A stretch of 64,000 bases of DNA from assembly GCF_002934625.1 (NCBI RefSeq), contig NZ_PTJD01000007.1, positions 186,001 to 250,000 on the forward strand, written 5' to 3'. This document shows, piece after piece, positions 37,595 through 46,785 of this stretch; positions within the stretch are counted from its first letter, which is position 1, and every line of letters begins with the position of its first letter. The translations under genes and the position numbers were made by a program. The DNA is from Kineococcus xinjiangensis (GTDB taxonomy: Bacteria > Actinomycetota > Actinomycetes > Actinomycetales > Kineococcaceae). Under the pieces are notes generated by a model. The model searched no databases. It was not told the origin of the DNA and saw nothing but the letters and a program-made list of their open reading frames with translations.

Positions 37595-38419
37595 GTGGCC
37601 GTGACCTCCCTCCGCCGCGCCCCCAAGGACCCCGAGGGGCGCATGGCGCTGCGCGAGCACCTCGAGGAGCTGCGCAAGCGCGTCACCCGGGCTGCCATCG
37701 GCCTCCTCCTCGGCGCCATCGCCGGGTGGTGGCTGTGGCAGGACATCGTCTACCCCGCCCTTCAGGCACCCCTCGTCGACTTCGCCGAGGCCAACGGCAT
37801 CCAGGCGCAGATCAACTTCGGGGCCCTCGGCTCCGCCCTGGACTTCCAGATCAAGGGCTCGCTGTGGGTCGGCGTGCTCGTCTCCTCCCCGGTGTGGCTC
37901 TACCAGCTCTGGGCGTTCATCACCCCCGGCCTCACCAACAAGGAGCGCCGCTACGCCCTCGGCTTCATCGCCGCCGCCGTCCCCCTCTTCCTCGCGGGGG
38001 CCTGGCTCGCCTGGTGGGTGCTGCCCAACGCGGTGAAGTTCCTCATCGAGTTCACCCCCGTCGGCGCCTCGAACATCATCGACGCGACGATCTACCTCAG
38101 CTTCGCGATGCGCATCATCCTGGCGTTCGGCATCGCCTTCGTGCTGCCGGTCGTCCTCGTCGGGCTGAACTTCGCCGGCCTCATGACCGGGCGCGCCGTG
38201 CTCAAGCAGTGGCGGATCACCGTCTTCCTCTGCTTCGTCTTCGCCGCCATCGCCTCGCCCACCCCGGACGCCCTGACGCTGTTCACGCTCGCGGTGCCGA
38301 TGATCGCGCTCTTCTTCGCCGCCGTCGGCGTCTGCCTCCTCAACGACCGGCGCCGCGCCCGCAAGTCCGACGAGCCCGACTACGGCGCGCTCGACGACGA
38401 CACCGCCAGCCCCCTCTGA
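37595..38419 (+). CDS. tatC: Twin-arginine translocase subunit TatC
   Basis: The 274-residue membrane protein has six helices and recognises twin-arginine signals. The conserved N-terminal block MALREHLEELRKRV and the first periplasmic loop are intact. The start is GTG 37595, or GTG 37601 two codons later. It follows tatA by 28 bases. The island 2 binding protein at 25.9-27.2 kb carries a twin-arginine-like signal and may be a client. Confidence 0.95.
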   Translation: MAVTSLRRAPKDPEGRMALREHLEELRKRVTRAAIGLLLGAIAGWWLWQDIVYPALQAPLVDFAEANGIQAQINFGALGSALDFQIKGSLWVGVLVSSPVWLYQLWAFITPGLTNKERRYALGFIAAAVPLFLAGAWLAWWVLPNAVKFLIEFTPVGASNIIDATIYLSFAMRIILAFGIAFVLPVVLVGLNFAGLMTGRAVLKQWRITVFLCFVFAAIASPTPDALTLFTLAVPMIALFFAAVGVCLLNDRRRARKSDEPDYGALDDDTASPL

Positions 38420-38435
38420 GCCCGGAGACCTCCCC

Positions 38436-39362
38436 GTGAGTCCCGCCGGCCGCGTCGGCCTCCTCGTCAACCCCACCGCCGGCCGCGGCGACGGAGCCGA
38501 GGCAGGTGCGCGCACGCTCGCCGCACTGCGCCGCCTCGGCCACCGCGTCGTCGACCTCACCGGCCCCGACCTCGACACCTCCACGCAGCACGCGCACGCC
38601 GCCGCCGGAGACCTCGACGCACTCGTGGTCGTGGGCGGTGACGGACTCGTGCACGCCGGGGTCCAGGTCACCGCCGGCACCGGCGTCCCCCTCGGGATCG
38701 TCCCCGCGGGCACCGGCAACGACATCGCCCGCGGCCTCGACCTCCCGCTGGGCGACCCGCCCGCCGCCGTGCAGGTCCTCGCCGCCGCCCTGGCCGACGG
38801 GCGCCACCGGGACCTCGACGCCGTGCGGGTGGACAGCGCCGAGCGCAGCGGCTGGTACGCCAGCATCCTCAGCTCCGGCGTCGACGCCCTCGCCAACGAG
38901 CGCGCCAACGCCTGGCGCTGGCCCAAGGGCCCCAGCCGCTACACCCTCGCCACCGTCCGCGAGCTCGCCGCGGTGCGCCCCGTGCACCTCGACCTCAGCC
39001 TCGACGGCGACTCCCGCAGGGTCGAGGCGCTCCTCGTGGCCGTCGCCAACACCCCCAGCTACGGCGGCGGTGTCCGCGTCGCCCCCGGGGCCGACCCGCA
39101 GGACGGGCTCCTCGACGTCGTCGTCGTCGACGCCATGTCCACCGCGGCGGCGTTCCGGCTGATGCCCGCCGTCCTCGGCGGCCGGCACGTGGGCCACCCC
39201 GCGGTCACCGTCCACCGCGCGCGCACCGTCCGCCTGTCCGTGGCCGAGGACACCGGCACCCGCCGCTCCCGCCGGCCCCGCCCCCACGCCGACGGCGAAC
39301 CCGCCGGCTCCCTGCCGCTGACGTGCACCGCCGTCCCCGGCGCCCTGCGCATCCTCCGCTGA
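38436..39362 (+). CDS. Diacylglycerol kinase-like lipid kinase
   Basis: The 308-residue protein belongs to the DagK_cat/YegS family. It has the N-terminal NPTAGRG motif, VVVGGDGLVHAG (GGDG with L in place of the common T) and IVPAGTGNDIARGL. It should phosphorylate diacylglycerol or a related lipid at the membrane. GTG 38436 follows tatC by 16 bases. Confidence 0.92.
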   Translation: MSPAGRVGLLVNPTAGRGDGAEAGARTLAALRRLGHRVVDLTGPDLDTSTQHAHAAAGDLDALVVVGGDGLVHAGVQVTAGTGVPLGIVPAGTGNDIARGLDLPLGDPPAAVQVLAAALADGRHRDLDAVRVDSAERSGWYASILSSGVDALANERANAWRWPKGPSRYTLATVRELAAVRPVHLDLSLDGDSRRVEALLVAVANTPSYGGGVRVAPGADPQDGLLDVVVVDAMSTAAAFRLMPAVLGGRHVGHPAVTVHRARTVRLSVAEDTGTRRSRRPRPHADGEPAGSLPLTCTAVPGALRILR

Positions 39363-39446
39363 CGGCGCCACCCCCGCCGCGCGGCGTCCCGGAAGGCGCC
39401 GCAGCGGCGGGTCGCCCTCGACGCGCGGGGGGCGCAACGGGTGTCG

Positions 39447-39452
39447 TACTGT
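39447..39452 (+). promoter_or_regulatory. -10 box of leaderless helY
   Basis: TACTGT lies six bases before ATG 39459, without a Shine-Dalgarno sequence. Confidence 0.65.
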
Positions 39453-39458
39453 CGCGAC

Positions 39459-42236
39459 ATGGCGAGCCCCGCGGAACGCTACGCGGCTGCGCGCCGCCGA
39501 GATGCCGAACGGCGCACCCACCTGGCGACCTTCACGGACGGCATCGGCTTCGAGCTGGACCCCTTCCAGGTGCAGGCCTGCCAGGCGCTGGAGGCCGGCC
39601 GCGGCGTCCTGGTCGCCGCCCCGACCGGCGCCGGCAAGACCGTCGTCGGCGAGTTCGCGGTGCACCTGGCCCTGGTCACCGGGCGCAAGGCGTTCTACAC
39701 CACCCCGATCAAGGCGCTGAGCAACCAGAAGTACACCGAGCTGGTCGCCCGCCACGGCGCCGCCTCCGTGGGCCTGCTCACCGGTGACAACACCGTCAAC
39801 GGCGACGCCCCGGTGGTGGTGATGACCACCGAGGTGCTGCGCAACATGCTCTACGCGGGATCCAGCACCCTCGCCGGGCTCGGCTACGTCGTCATGGACG
39901 AGGTGCACTACCTCGCCGACCGCTTCCGCGGCGCCGTGTGGGAGGAAGTGATCATCCACCTGCCCTCCGACGTGCTGGTGGCCTCCCTCTCGGCCACCGT
40001 CTCCAACGCCGAGGAGTTCGGCGCCTGGCTGGACACCGTCCGCGGTGACACCGAGATCGTCGTCTCCGAGCACCGCCCCGTCCCGCTGTGGCAGCACCTC
40101 GCCGTCGGCACCCGCCTCTACGACCTGTTCACCGACCCCGCCGGGGACCCCCTGGAGGGCGACGAGGGCTCCCTCGTGCCCGGCGCCATCGTCAACCCGG
40201 AACTGGTCGCGCTCGCCCGCCAGCAGGTGCGCGCCGACCGACTCACCCGCGGTCCCGGCCGCGACCGGCGCCGCGGCCCCGTGCGCGGGCCGCGCCCCGG
40301 CACCCCCGGGCGCGCGCAGGTCCTGGAGGTCCTCGACGCCGCGGGCCTGCTCCCGGCCATCACCTTCATCTTCAGCCGCGCCGGCTGCGACGCCGCCGTC
40401 CAGCAGTGCATGGCCTGGGGGATCAAGCTCACCACCCCGGAGGAGCAGCGGGAGATCCGCCGCCGCGTCGAGGAGCGCTGCGCCGACATCCCCTCCGCCG
40501 ACCTCGCCGTCCTCGGCTACTGGGAGTGGCTCGACGGTCTCGAGCACGGCCTCGCCGCCCACCACGCCGGGCTGCTGCCGACCTTCAAGGAGACCGTGGA
40601 GCACCTCTTCGCGGCGGGTCTCGTCAAGGCCGTCTTCGCCACGGAGACCCTGGCCCTCGGCGTGAACATGCCCGCCCGCTCGGTGGTCCTCGAGAAGCTC
40701 GTGAAGTGGAACGGTCAGGCCCACGTCGACATCACGCCGGGGGAGTACACCCAGCTCACGGGCCGCGCCGGTCGCCGCGGGATCGACGTCGAGGGCCACG
40801 CCGTCGTGCTGTGGACGCCCGGCACGGACCCGGAGGCGGTCGCCGGCCTGGCGTCGCGGCGCACCTTCCCGCTGCGCTCGAGCTTCCGCCCCACCTACAA
40901 CATGGCCGTCAACCTCGTCGAGCAGGTCGGGCGCCAGCCCGCCCGCGACATCCTGGAGACGTCCTTCGCGCAGTTCCAGGCCGACCGCGCCGTCGTCGGC
41001 CTCGCCAAGCGCATCCGCACCCAGCAGGAGGCCCTGGCCGGCTACCGCGAGGCCATGACCTGCCACCTCGGCGACTTCGCGGAGTACCACCGGCTGCGAC
41101 AGGAGGTCTCCGAACGGGAGAAGGACATGTCGCGTGCCACGCAGGTGCAGCGGCGCGCGGAGGCGGCCGCCTCCCTGGAGGGGCTGAAGCCCGGTGACGT
41201 GATCCGCCTGCCCGGCGGCCGGCGCGCCGGTTTCGCGGTGGTCCTCGACCCGGGCGCCCCCCGGGGCTTCGAGGGCCCGCAGCCGCGCATCCTGACCGCC
41301 GACCGGCAGGTGAAGCTGCTGACGGCCGCCGACGTGACCACCGCGGTGGAGCGGATCGCGCGCGTGAAGGTGCCGAAGGACTTCAACTGGCGCAGTCCGC
41401 ACGCCCGCCGCGACCTCGCCTCCAGCCTGCGCAACGCCCTGGCCGAGATCGGCGGGGGAGAGCCCCTGCCGGGCCGCGGCCGGGCGCGCTCCGGCGCCGC
41501 GGACGACGAGCGCCTGGTGGAGCTGCGCGCGGCACTGCGCGCCCACCCCTGCCACGGTTGCGCTGACCGCGAGGAGCACGCCCGCTGGGCGCAGCGGGAG
41601 GAGAAGCTCGCCCGCGAGACCCGCGCCCTGGCCAAGCGCGTGGAGAGCCGCACCGCGACGATCGCGCGGACCTTCGACCACGTCTGCGACGTCCTGACGA
41701 CGCTCGGCTACCTGACCCCCGACGGTTCCGCGGTCACCGACCAGGGGCGGTTGCTGCGCCGCATCTACGCCGAGACGGACCTGCTCGTCGCCCAGTGCGT
41801 GCGCCACGGCGCCTGGCGCACCCTGGACGGCCCTGGCCTCGCCGCCGTCGTGTCGTCCCTCGTCCACGAGGCCCGCCGGGAGGAGGTGGGCCAGAGCGCC
41901 CGGCTGCCGCGCGGCACCGACGAGGCGATGGCCGCCACCGTGCGGCTGTGGAGCGAGCTGACCGACCTGGAGGAGGCCCACCACGTCCCCCTCACGCGGG
42001 AGCCCGATGCCGGCCTGGCCTGGGCCGTGCACCGCTGGGCGCGCGGGCACCGCCTCGACGAGGTCCTGCGCGACGCGGACCTGTCCGCGGGCGACTTCGT
42101 GCGCCGCTGCAAGCAGCTCGTCGACCTCCTGGACCAGATCGCCGAGGCTGCGGGGGACGACCCCCTGCGCGCGGTCGCCCGGGACGCACTGGACAGCGTG
42201 CGCAGGGGGGTCGTGGCCTACTCCTCGGTGGGCTGA
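39459..42236 (+). CDS. helY: DEAD/DEAH-box RNA helicase, HelY (Ski2/Mtr4-like)
   Basis: The 925-residue superfamily 2 helicase has Walker A APTGAGKT near residue 53, the DEVH box (MDEVHYLADRF) and the motif VI region QLTGRAGRRG. The C-terminal part contains a DSHCT-like domain seen in Ski2/Mtr4 relatives. It may help RNA turnover. The start ATG 39459 is chosen from the leaderless -10 box; an in-frame ATG at 39441 lies before that promoter. The Cys pair HPCHGC near residue 695 is conserved in actinobacterial HelY. Confidence 0.93.
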   Translation: MASPAERYAAARRRDAERRTHLATFTDGIGFELDPFQVQACQALEAGRGVLVAAPTGAGKTVVGEFAVHLALVTGRKAFYTTPIKALSNQKYTELVARHGAASVGLLTGDNTVNGDAPVVVMTTEVLRNMLYAGSSTLAGLGYVVMDEVHYLADRFRGAVWEEVIIHLPSDVLVASLSATVSNAEEFGAWLDTVRGDTEIVVSEHRPVPLWQHLAVGTRLYDLFTDPAGDPLEGDEGSLVPGAIVNPELVALARQQVRADRLTRGPGRDRRRGPVRGPRPGTPGRAQVLEVLDAAGLLPAITFIFSRAGCDAAVQQCMAWGIKLTTPEEQREIRRRVEERCADIPSADLAVLGYWEWLDGLEHGLAAHHAGLLPTFKETVEHLFAAGLVKAVFATETLALGVNMPARSVVLEKLVKWNGQAHVDITPGEYTQLTGRAGRRGIDVEGHAVVLWTPGTDPEAVAGLASRRTFPLRSSFRPTYNMAVNLVEQVGRQPARDILETSFAQFQADRAVVGLAKRIRTQQEALAGYREAMTCHLGDFAEYHRLRQEVSEREKDMSRATQVQRRAEAAASLEGLKPGDVIRLPGGRRAGFAVVLDPGAPRGFEGPQPRILTADRQVKLLTAADVTTAVERIARVKVPKDFNWRSPHARRDLASSLRNALAEIGGGEPLPGRGRARSGAADDERLVELRAALRAHPCHGCADREEHARWAQREEKLARETRALAKRVESRTATIARTFDHVCDVLTTLGYLTPDGSAVTDQGRLLRRIYAETDLLVAQCVRHGAWRTLDGPGLAAVVSSLVHEARREEVGQSARLPRGTDEAMAATVRLWSELTDLEEAHHVPLTREPDAGLAWAVHRWARGHRLDEVLRDADLSAGDFVRRCKQLVDLLDQIAEAAGDDPLRAVARDALDSVRRGVVAYSSVG

Positions 42237-42246
42237 GGCGCAGCCG

Positions 42247-42276
42247 GGACCGATCCGCAACGTGGCGGATCGGTCC
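42247..42276. terminator. Convergent terminator after helY
   Basis: A perfect 12-bp stem (42247-42258, 42265-42276) with a 6-base loop lies ten bases after the helY stop. Bases 42277-42419 show nothing else recognisable, apart from a locally AT-richer patch near 42330-42360. Confidence 0.82.
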
Positions 42277-42419
42277 TGCCCCCGGATCCGGCCGATCGGC
42301 ACGAAGGAGCCTGGGGCGTCGCGTGCGCTACATCTTCGTACTTCCAGTTATCGGTATCAGCGCTCACGTCTCGCGATCCTCGGGGCCGCAGCGCGGCCGC
42401 CCGCACGGACGACGGGACC

Positions 42420-43337
42420 TCACGACGGGAGTGCCGCGAGGAGCCGCTGCACGCTGCTCGCCAGCCCCCAGCGCTCGGCGAGGACCTGCAGGTGCTGCGG
42501 GTCCGCCGCGGTGCGGGGCAGCAGGTCGCCCTGTCCGTCGGGGAGGGGGACGTCGCGCACGCAGCGCACGACCGCGGGGGCCGCGCTGAGGTACTCGCCG
42601 GCGGCGAGCAGCTTCCTGCGCTGGGCGGGGGTGAGGTCGCCGTCCGGGTCGGCGGCGGCGGCGAGCACGCCCGCGAGGTCGCGGTGGCGGGCCAGCAGCG
42701 TCGCCGCCGTCTTCTCGCCGATCCCGGCGACCCCGGGCAACCCGTCGGAGGGGTCGCCGCGCAGGACCGCCAGGTCGGAGTAGGCGGCGCCGGAGCCGAC
42801 GCCGTAGCGCTCCCGCAGGGCGGCGGTGTCCACCGTCTCCAGGCGCTTGAGGCCGCGGCCGGTGTAGAGGACGCGGACGTGCCCGGTGTCGTCGACGAGC
42901 TGGAAGAGGTCGCGGTCGCCGGTGACGACGTCGACGGCGCGGCCGGCGGCCACGGCGCGGGTGGTCAGGGTGGCGATGACGTCGTCGGCCTCGTAGCCGG
43001 GGCTGCCGAGCCGGGCGATGCCGACGGCGGCGAGGACGTCGGCGATGAGGGGGACCTGCGGGCGCAGGGCCTCCGGGGTCTCCTCGCCGCCGTCGGCGCC
43101 GACGCGGTGGGCCTTGTAGGTGGGCAGGGCCGCGACGCGGAAGTCCGGCCGCCAGTCGTCGTCCCAGCAGGCGACCAGCCGCTCGGGGCGGTGCTCGCGC
43201 AGGAGGGCGGCGATGGTGTCGCAGAAGCCGCGCACGGCGTTGACGGGAGTCCCGTCGGGGGCGGTCACCGACTCCGGCACGCCGTAGAAGGCCCGGTAGT
43301 ACAGCGACGCGGCGTCCAGCAGCATCACGCGCTCCAC
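42420..43337 (-). CDS. 5'-3' exonuclease (FEN/PolI N-terminal type)
   Basis: The 305-residue stand-alone flap exonuclease has the acidic metal sites of the family: LLDAASLYYRAFYG at the N-terminus, GYEADDVIATL, TGDRDLFQLV and GDPSDGLPGVAGIGEKTA with the helix-hairpin-helix. It should remove RNA or flap DNA at the 5' end. The start is GTG 43337; CAGGAT seven bases upstream could be a -10 box for a leaderless message. It converges on helY. Confidence 0.94.
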   Translation of the reverse strand: MERVMLLDAASLYYRAFYGVPESVTAPDGTPVNAVRGFCDTIAALLREHRPERLVACWDDDWRPDFRVAALPTYKAHRVGADGGEETPEALRPQVPLIADVLAAVGIARLGSPGYEADDVIATLTTRAVAAGRAVDVVTGDRDLFQLVDDTGHVRVLYTGRGLKRLETVDTAALRERYGVGSGAAYSDLAVLRGDPSDGLPGVAGIGEKTAATLLARHRDLAGVLAAAADPDGDLTPAQRRKLLAAGEYLSAAPAVVRCVRDVPLPDGQGDLLPRTAADPQHLQVLAERWGLASSVQRLLAALPS

Positions 43338-43611
43338 GGGCGCATCCTGCCAGCAGGCCCGGACGAGGCCGCTCCGGCGCCCCCGGGCGGTCCGCGGGGC
43401 TCAGGGGCGGTGCCGGTGTGCGCCGGGTGTGGAGGTCCGGTGCAGTGTGCCCGCCCGCGCTCATCCCCTCGTCGCAGCGGGGAACATCGATGGGGGGATG
43501 ACTGCTGTCCGGGGTGGACGCACAGTGGGGTACGTGGCACCGACGCATCCGAAGCACTCCGGCTCCGCTCACGATCCGCACCCGACGCCGTTCCGCACCG
43601 AGGAGACCCCC
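43338..43611. other. Divergent intergenic region, 274 bases
   Basis: This lies between the exonuclease (minus) and the lipoprotein (plus). I see no consensus promoter or operator. A GGAAC at about 43482 has no GTC/GTT at the right distance. Confidence 0.4.
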
Positions 43612-44484
43612 ATGGGCACGTCCACCGCCGTCCCGGCCCGCCGCACCCGCCGCCGCGCAGCGGGGGTCCTCGTGGCCGGTGCCGCGACCCTCACCCTCGG
43701 GCTGACCGCCTGCACCGGGTCCGACTCCGACGGCTACGCCCAGTCCACCGAGCGCACGCCGCTGCAGGTGGTCAACGCGTCCTTCGAGAAGTCCAGCCAG
43801 GCACAGAGCGGCAAGTTCGCGATGTCCGTGGAGTTCTCCGGTGAGGGCGAGGGCGAGAGCGGCAACGTCCAGGCCGAGGGCGCCTTCGACGGTGCCGCGG
43901 AAGCGGTGGAGATGCGCATGACCGTCGACGCGCCCGGGGCGGAGGGTCTCGCGCCCGTCCTGCGCATCGTCGGCGGCCAGCTCTACGTCTCCGGCGTGCC
44001 AGGCGTGGAGCCGCAGCAGTGGATGCAGGTGCCGCTGGAGCACGCCGACGCCATGGGCATGGACACCTCCCAGCTCGACCCGACCGCGCAGCTGGAGCAG
44101 CTGCGCGCGGTGTCCGAGGACGTGGAGGAGATCGGCACCGCCACCGTCCGCGGCGTGGAGGCGCACGGCTACGCCGGTGTGATCGACATGCAGAAGGCGC
44201 TGGAGATCGCCACGTCGCCAGAGGAGAAGGCCGAGGCGCAGGAGGCGCTGGACGAGGCGGGCCTGCAGAAGGTGCCCTTCGAGCTCTACGTCGACTCCGA
44301 GGACCGCCCCGTGCGCATGGTGGTGTCGATGGACGTCGCCGAGGGCGAGCAGAAGGCGTCGGCGAAGGTGCGCGTGGACTACTTCGACTGGGGCACCCCC
44401 GTCTCGATCGCCGCACCCGCGCCGGACTCCGTCGTACAGGCCCCGGCCGGCCTCCACGAGGGCGCTGACACCCCCGCCGCCTGA
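43612..44484 (+). CDS. Secreted lipoprotein, LppX/LprG-like
   Basis: The 290-residue protein has a signal peptide with lipobox LTAC (Cys34). The mature part has alternating beta strands and helices with 'SGKFAMSVEFSG', 'MRIVGGQLYV'-like hydrophobic strands and a C-terminal VRVDYFDWGTPVSI, which resembles the LppX/LprG/DUF6612 group of lipid carriers. The assignment is by pattern only. ATG 43612 has GAGGAG at 43600-43605. A very strong terminator follows. Confidence 0.75.
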   Translation: MGTSTAVPARRTRRRAAGVLVAGAATLTLGLTACTGSDSDGYAQSTERTPLQVVNASFEKSSQAQSGKFAMSVEFSGEGEGESGNVQAEGAFDGAAEAVEMRMTVDAPGAEGLAPVLRIVGGQLYVSGVPGVEPQQWMQVPLEHADAMGMDTSQLDPTAQLEQLRAVSEDVEEIGTATVRGVEAHGYAGVIDMQKALEIATSPEEKAEAQEALDEAGLQKVPFELYVDSEDRPVRMVVSMDVAEGEQKASAKVRVDYFDWGTPVSIAAPAPDSVVQAPAGLHEGADTPAA

Positions 44485-44497
44485 GCGGGGACCCACG

Positions 44498-44536
44498 ACC
44501 GCTGGGGCGGGCCGCGACGCGGCCCGCCCCAGCGGT
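44498..44536. terminator. Perfect 18-bp terminator hairpin
   Basis: Arms 44498-44515 and 44519-44536 pair perfectly around a 3-base loop, 13 bases after the lipoprotein stop. TGTCT follows. It is among the strongest terminators in the window. Confidence 0.9.
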
Positions 44537-44603
44537 GTCTCCGGGCGGCGTCCTCGCTCCCGGTCGTTCCCGGGCCGTGCGCGGGGCCGCGGGGAGCCCT
44601 TCG

Positions 44604-44609
44604 TAGGGT
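44604..44609 (+). promoter_or_regulatory. -10 box of leaderless amidohydrolase gene
   Basis: TAGGGT lies six bases before GTG 44616, with no Shine-Dalgarno sequence. Confidence 0.7.
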
Positions 44610-44615
44610 GGCGCG

Positions 44616-46259
44616 GTGAGCGATGGAGCGAATCGGCGCCGCCTGTACCGCGGCGGCAGCGTCTACAGCCCAGCGGACCCCTTCGCCACGGCGATGCTCG
44701 TCGACGGGGACCGCGTCGCCTGGGTCGGCCCCGACGAGGCGGCCGCGGCCCACGCCGGTGACGCCGCGGAGGTGGTCCACCTCGAGGGCCGCCTGATCAC
44801 CCCCGCCTTCGTCGACGCCCACGTGCACACGACCGAGACCGGTCTGGCGCTGGGCGGGCTGGACCTCTCCGGCTGCTCCGGGCCGCAGGAGCTGCTCGAC
44901 GCCGTCGCAGCCGAGGCGGCCCGCCACCCGGGGGCGCCGGTGCTGGGCCACGGCTGGGACGAGAGCGGCTGGCCGCCCGGGCAGCGCCCGCCGAGCGCGG
45001 CCGAGTTGGACCGCGCCGGTGGCGGGGCGGAGGTGTACCTGTCCCGGGCCGACGTGCACTCGGCGCTGGTGTCCTCCTCCCTCGCCGCCCGCGCCGGGCT
45101 GGGCGCGCTGCGCGGCTGGGAGGAGTCGGGCTGGGTGCGCACCGACGCCCACCACGCCGCCCGGGACGCGACGCGGGCGGCGCTGGGGCCACTGCGGGAA
45201 CGGGCCCAGCGGCTGGCGCTGCGCGCGGCCGCCGCGGTGGGCATCGGCACCGTGCACGAGATGTCCGGCCCGCACATCGCGGCGCCCGGCGACCTCGCCG
45301 CACTCGTCCGGCTGGCCGGGCCGCAGGGTGAGGAGCCCCTGCCCGACGTGGTGCCCTACCTGGGGGTGGCGGCCGAGGACCGCGGGCGGGTCGCCGAGGT
45401 GCTGGCCGCTGCGCGCGCCGAGGGGGTGGAGCTCGCCGGGCTGGCCGGGGACCTGTGCGTCGACGGCGCGCTGGGTTCGCGCACGGCGGCGCTGCGCCGG
45501 CCCTACGCCGACGCCGCGACGAGCGGCGTGCTGCACCTGGACGCGGAGCGGGTGCGCCGCCACGTGCTGGCGTGCGCGGGGGCGGGGGTGCAGCCGGGTT
45601 TCCACGTCATCGGGGACGCCGCCGTGGACGTGGTGGTGGAGGCACTGCTGGCGGCGGAGGCGCAGATCGGCGCGCCGGCGGTGGCTGCGGCCGGTGTCCG
45701 GCTGGAGCACGTGTGCGCCGCCGACGCCGAGGCGATCGCGGTGTTCGCCCGGCTGGGGGTCAGCGCGAGCGTGCAGCCGGCCTTCGACGCGACGTGGGGC
45801 GGGTCCGGGGGCACCTACGCCCGGCGCCTGGGCTGGTCGCGGGCGGCGGGGCTGCACCCGTTCGCGGCGCTCGCGGCGGCGGGGGTGCCCATGGCCCTGG
45901 GCTCGGACGCGCCGGTGACCCCGCTGGCGCCGTGGGCGGGGGTGCGGGCGGCGGCGTTCGCGGCGGTGCCGGAGCACCGCATCAGCGTGCGTGCGGCCTT
46001 CCTGGCGCACACCCGCGGCGGGCACCGCCTGGCCGGGCGCGTGGCGGAGCCGGGGGTGCTGGTGCCGGGCGCGCCTGCCAGCTACGCGGTGTGGGAGGCG
46101 GAGGAGCTGGTGGTGCAGGCGCCGGATGCGCGGGTGGCGGCGTGGAGCACGGACGCGCGCTCCGGAACTCCGGGGCTGCCGGACCTCAGCCCGGGCCTGC
46201 CGCTGCCGCAGTGCCGGCGCACGGTCGTGCGCGGGGTCCCCGTCCATGACGAGTTGTGA
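44616..46259 (+). CDS. Amidohydrolase family 3 (YtcJ-like) metal-dependent hydrolase
   Basis: The 547-residue enzyme has the metal-binding HxH in DAHVHTTE near residue 69, GFHVIGDAAVD with a conserved His near 330, RLEHVCAAD, and LGSDAPVTPL with the catalytic Asp. The family hydrolyses amide or ester bonds of diverse small molecules; no substrate can be named. The C-terminal composite beta domain (PASYAVWE) is complete. There is no signal peptide. Confidence 0.9.
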   Translation: MSDGANRRRLYRGGSVYSPADPFATAMLVDGDRVAWVGPDEAAAAHAGDAAEVVHLEGRLITPAFVDAHVHTTETGLALGGLDLSGCSGPQELLDAVAAEAARHPGAPVLGHGWDESGWPPGQRPPSAAELDRAGGGAEVYLSRADVHSALVSSSLAARAGLGALRGWEESGWVRTDAHHAARDATRAALGPLRERAQRLALRAAAAVGIGTVHEMSGPHIAAPGDLAALVRLAGPQGEEPLPDVVPYLGVAAEDRGRVAEVLAAARAEGVELAGLAGDLCVDGALGSRTAALRRPYADAATSGVLHLDAERVRRHVLACAGAGVQPGFHVIGDAAVDVVVEALLAAEAQIGAPAVAAAGVRLEHVCAADAEAIAVFARLGVSASVQPAFDATWGGSGGTYARRLGWSRAAGLHPFAALAAAGVPMALGSDAPVTPLAPWAGVRAAAFAAVPEHRISVRAAFLAHTRGGHRLAGRVAEPGVLVPGAPASYAVWEAEELVVQAPDARVAAWSTDARSGTPGLPDLSPGLPLPQCRRTVVRGVPVHDEL

Positions 46260-46280
46260 CGTCGTCGCGGAGAGTGCATC

Positions 46281-46319
46281 TGTCGTACGGCGTGTCGGGC
46301 TGCGACACGCCGTACGACA
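46281..46319. terminator. Perfect 17-bp hairpin after the amidohydrolase gene
   Basis: Arms 46281-46297 and 46303-46319 pair perfectly around GGCTG. The stem contains CGTACG and is less GC-biased than the other terminators, so it may be more than a terminator. Confidence 0.88.
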
Positions 46320-46400
46320 CGCCGATGCGCAGCTGTGACCTGAGGGGCGGAAGGGGGCGCTGACCTGCGCGAAGACCCCGCGTGACACGGCGTGCATCGG

Positions 46401-46428
46401 TTGACACGCCCGCTCTGCTGAGTAGTTT
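46401..46428 (+). promoter_or_regulatory. Near-consensus sigmaA promoter in non-coding DNA
   Basis: TTGACA (46401-46406), 16 bases, TAGTTT (46423-46428). Transcription should start near 46435, over 350 bases before the next start codon. Copies of GACACG at 46304, 46316, 46384 and 46403 precede or overlap the -35. Confidence 0.75.
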
Positions 46429-46434
46429 CCACAA

Positions 46435-46700
46435 CTAGCCCACGTCGAGGAAGACCGTCCGGCCCTGCCCGCACCGGCGGTGCGCCGCCCCACAGCGCAC
46501 AGCCCCTCGTGGCGCGGCCGAACGGGAGTGGGCGGGGTTGGATCCGCGCGCCCTTAGACAACGGTGTGCGCCTCGTGGCCGACGGGGCTCACGGCGGCCC
46601 GAGGGGCGCGCGGGTCCGGCCTGCTTCTCGCGCAGTCAGCCGGCCCGGCACCACCGGCGGCTGACTGCGTGAGAAGCAGGCTCCACCCCTCTGCCACGGT
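46435..46700 (+). ncRNA. Candidate structured non-coding RNA or lnt leader
   Basis: The range is an estimate: from the predicted start after the promoter at 46401-46428 to just past the 24-bp hairpin at 46619-46681. A smaller GCACC/GGTGC hairpin lies at 46471-46483. There is no good open frame with a ribosome site. No known RNA family was recognised. Confidence 0.35.
46619..46681. terminator. 24-bp hairpin upstream of lnt
   Basis: Arms 46619-46642 and 46658-46681 pair over all 24 positions (one G-U in RNA) around a 15-base loop. It is the longest uninterrupted stem in the window. No long T tract follows. Confidence 0.88.
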
Positions 46701-46779
46701 GGCGCCCCTGCGCCGTCGCCGCCCCTGCCGTGCTGCACCCGGTCGGGGGTGCCTGCCCCCTGGCCGCGCCGCAGGGACG

Positions 46780-46785
46780 TACGCT
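46780..46785 (+). promoter_or_regulatory. -10 box of leaderless lnt
   Basis: TACGCT lies seven bases before GTG 46793. Confidence 0.6.

Noticed and set aside
38340-42302. 1320-residue minus-strand frame opposite helY and the lipid kinase gene
   Set aside because: It is the complement shadow of two well-supported genes. In this GC-rich DNA long shadows are common.
43482-43520. ECF sigma promoter before the lipoprotein gene
   Set aside because: GGAAC is followed by GTC only after 21 bases, outside the 16-18 range.
44663-45303. Minus-strand frames within the amidohydrolase gene
   Set aside because: They are low-complexity complements of a strongly supported enzyme gene.
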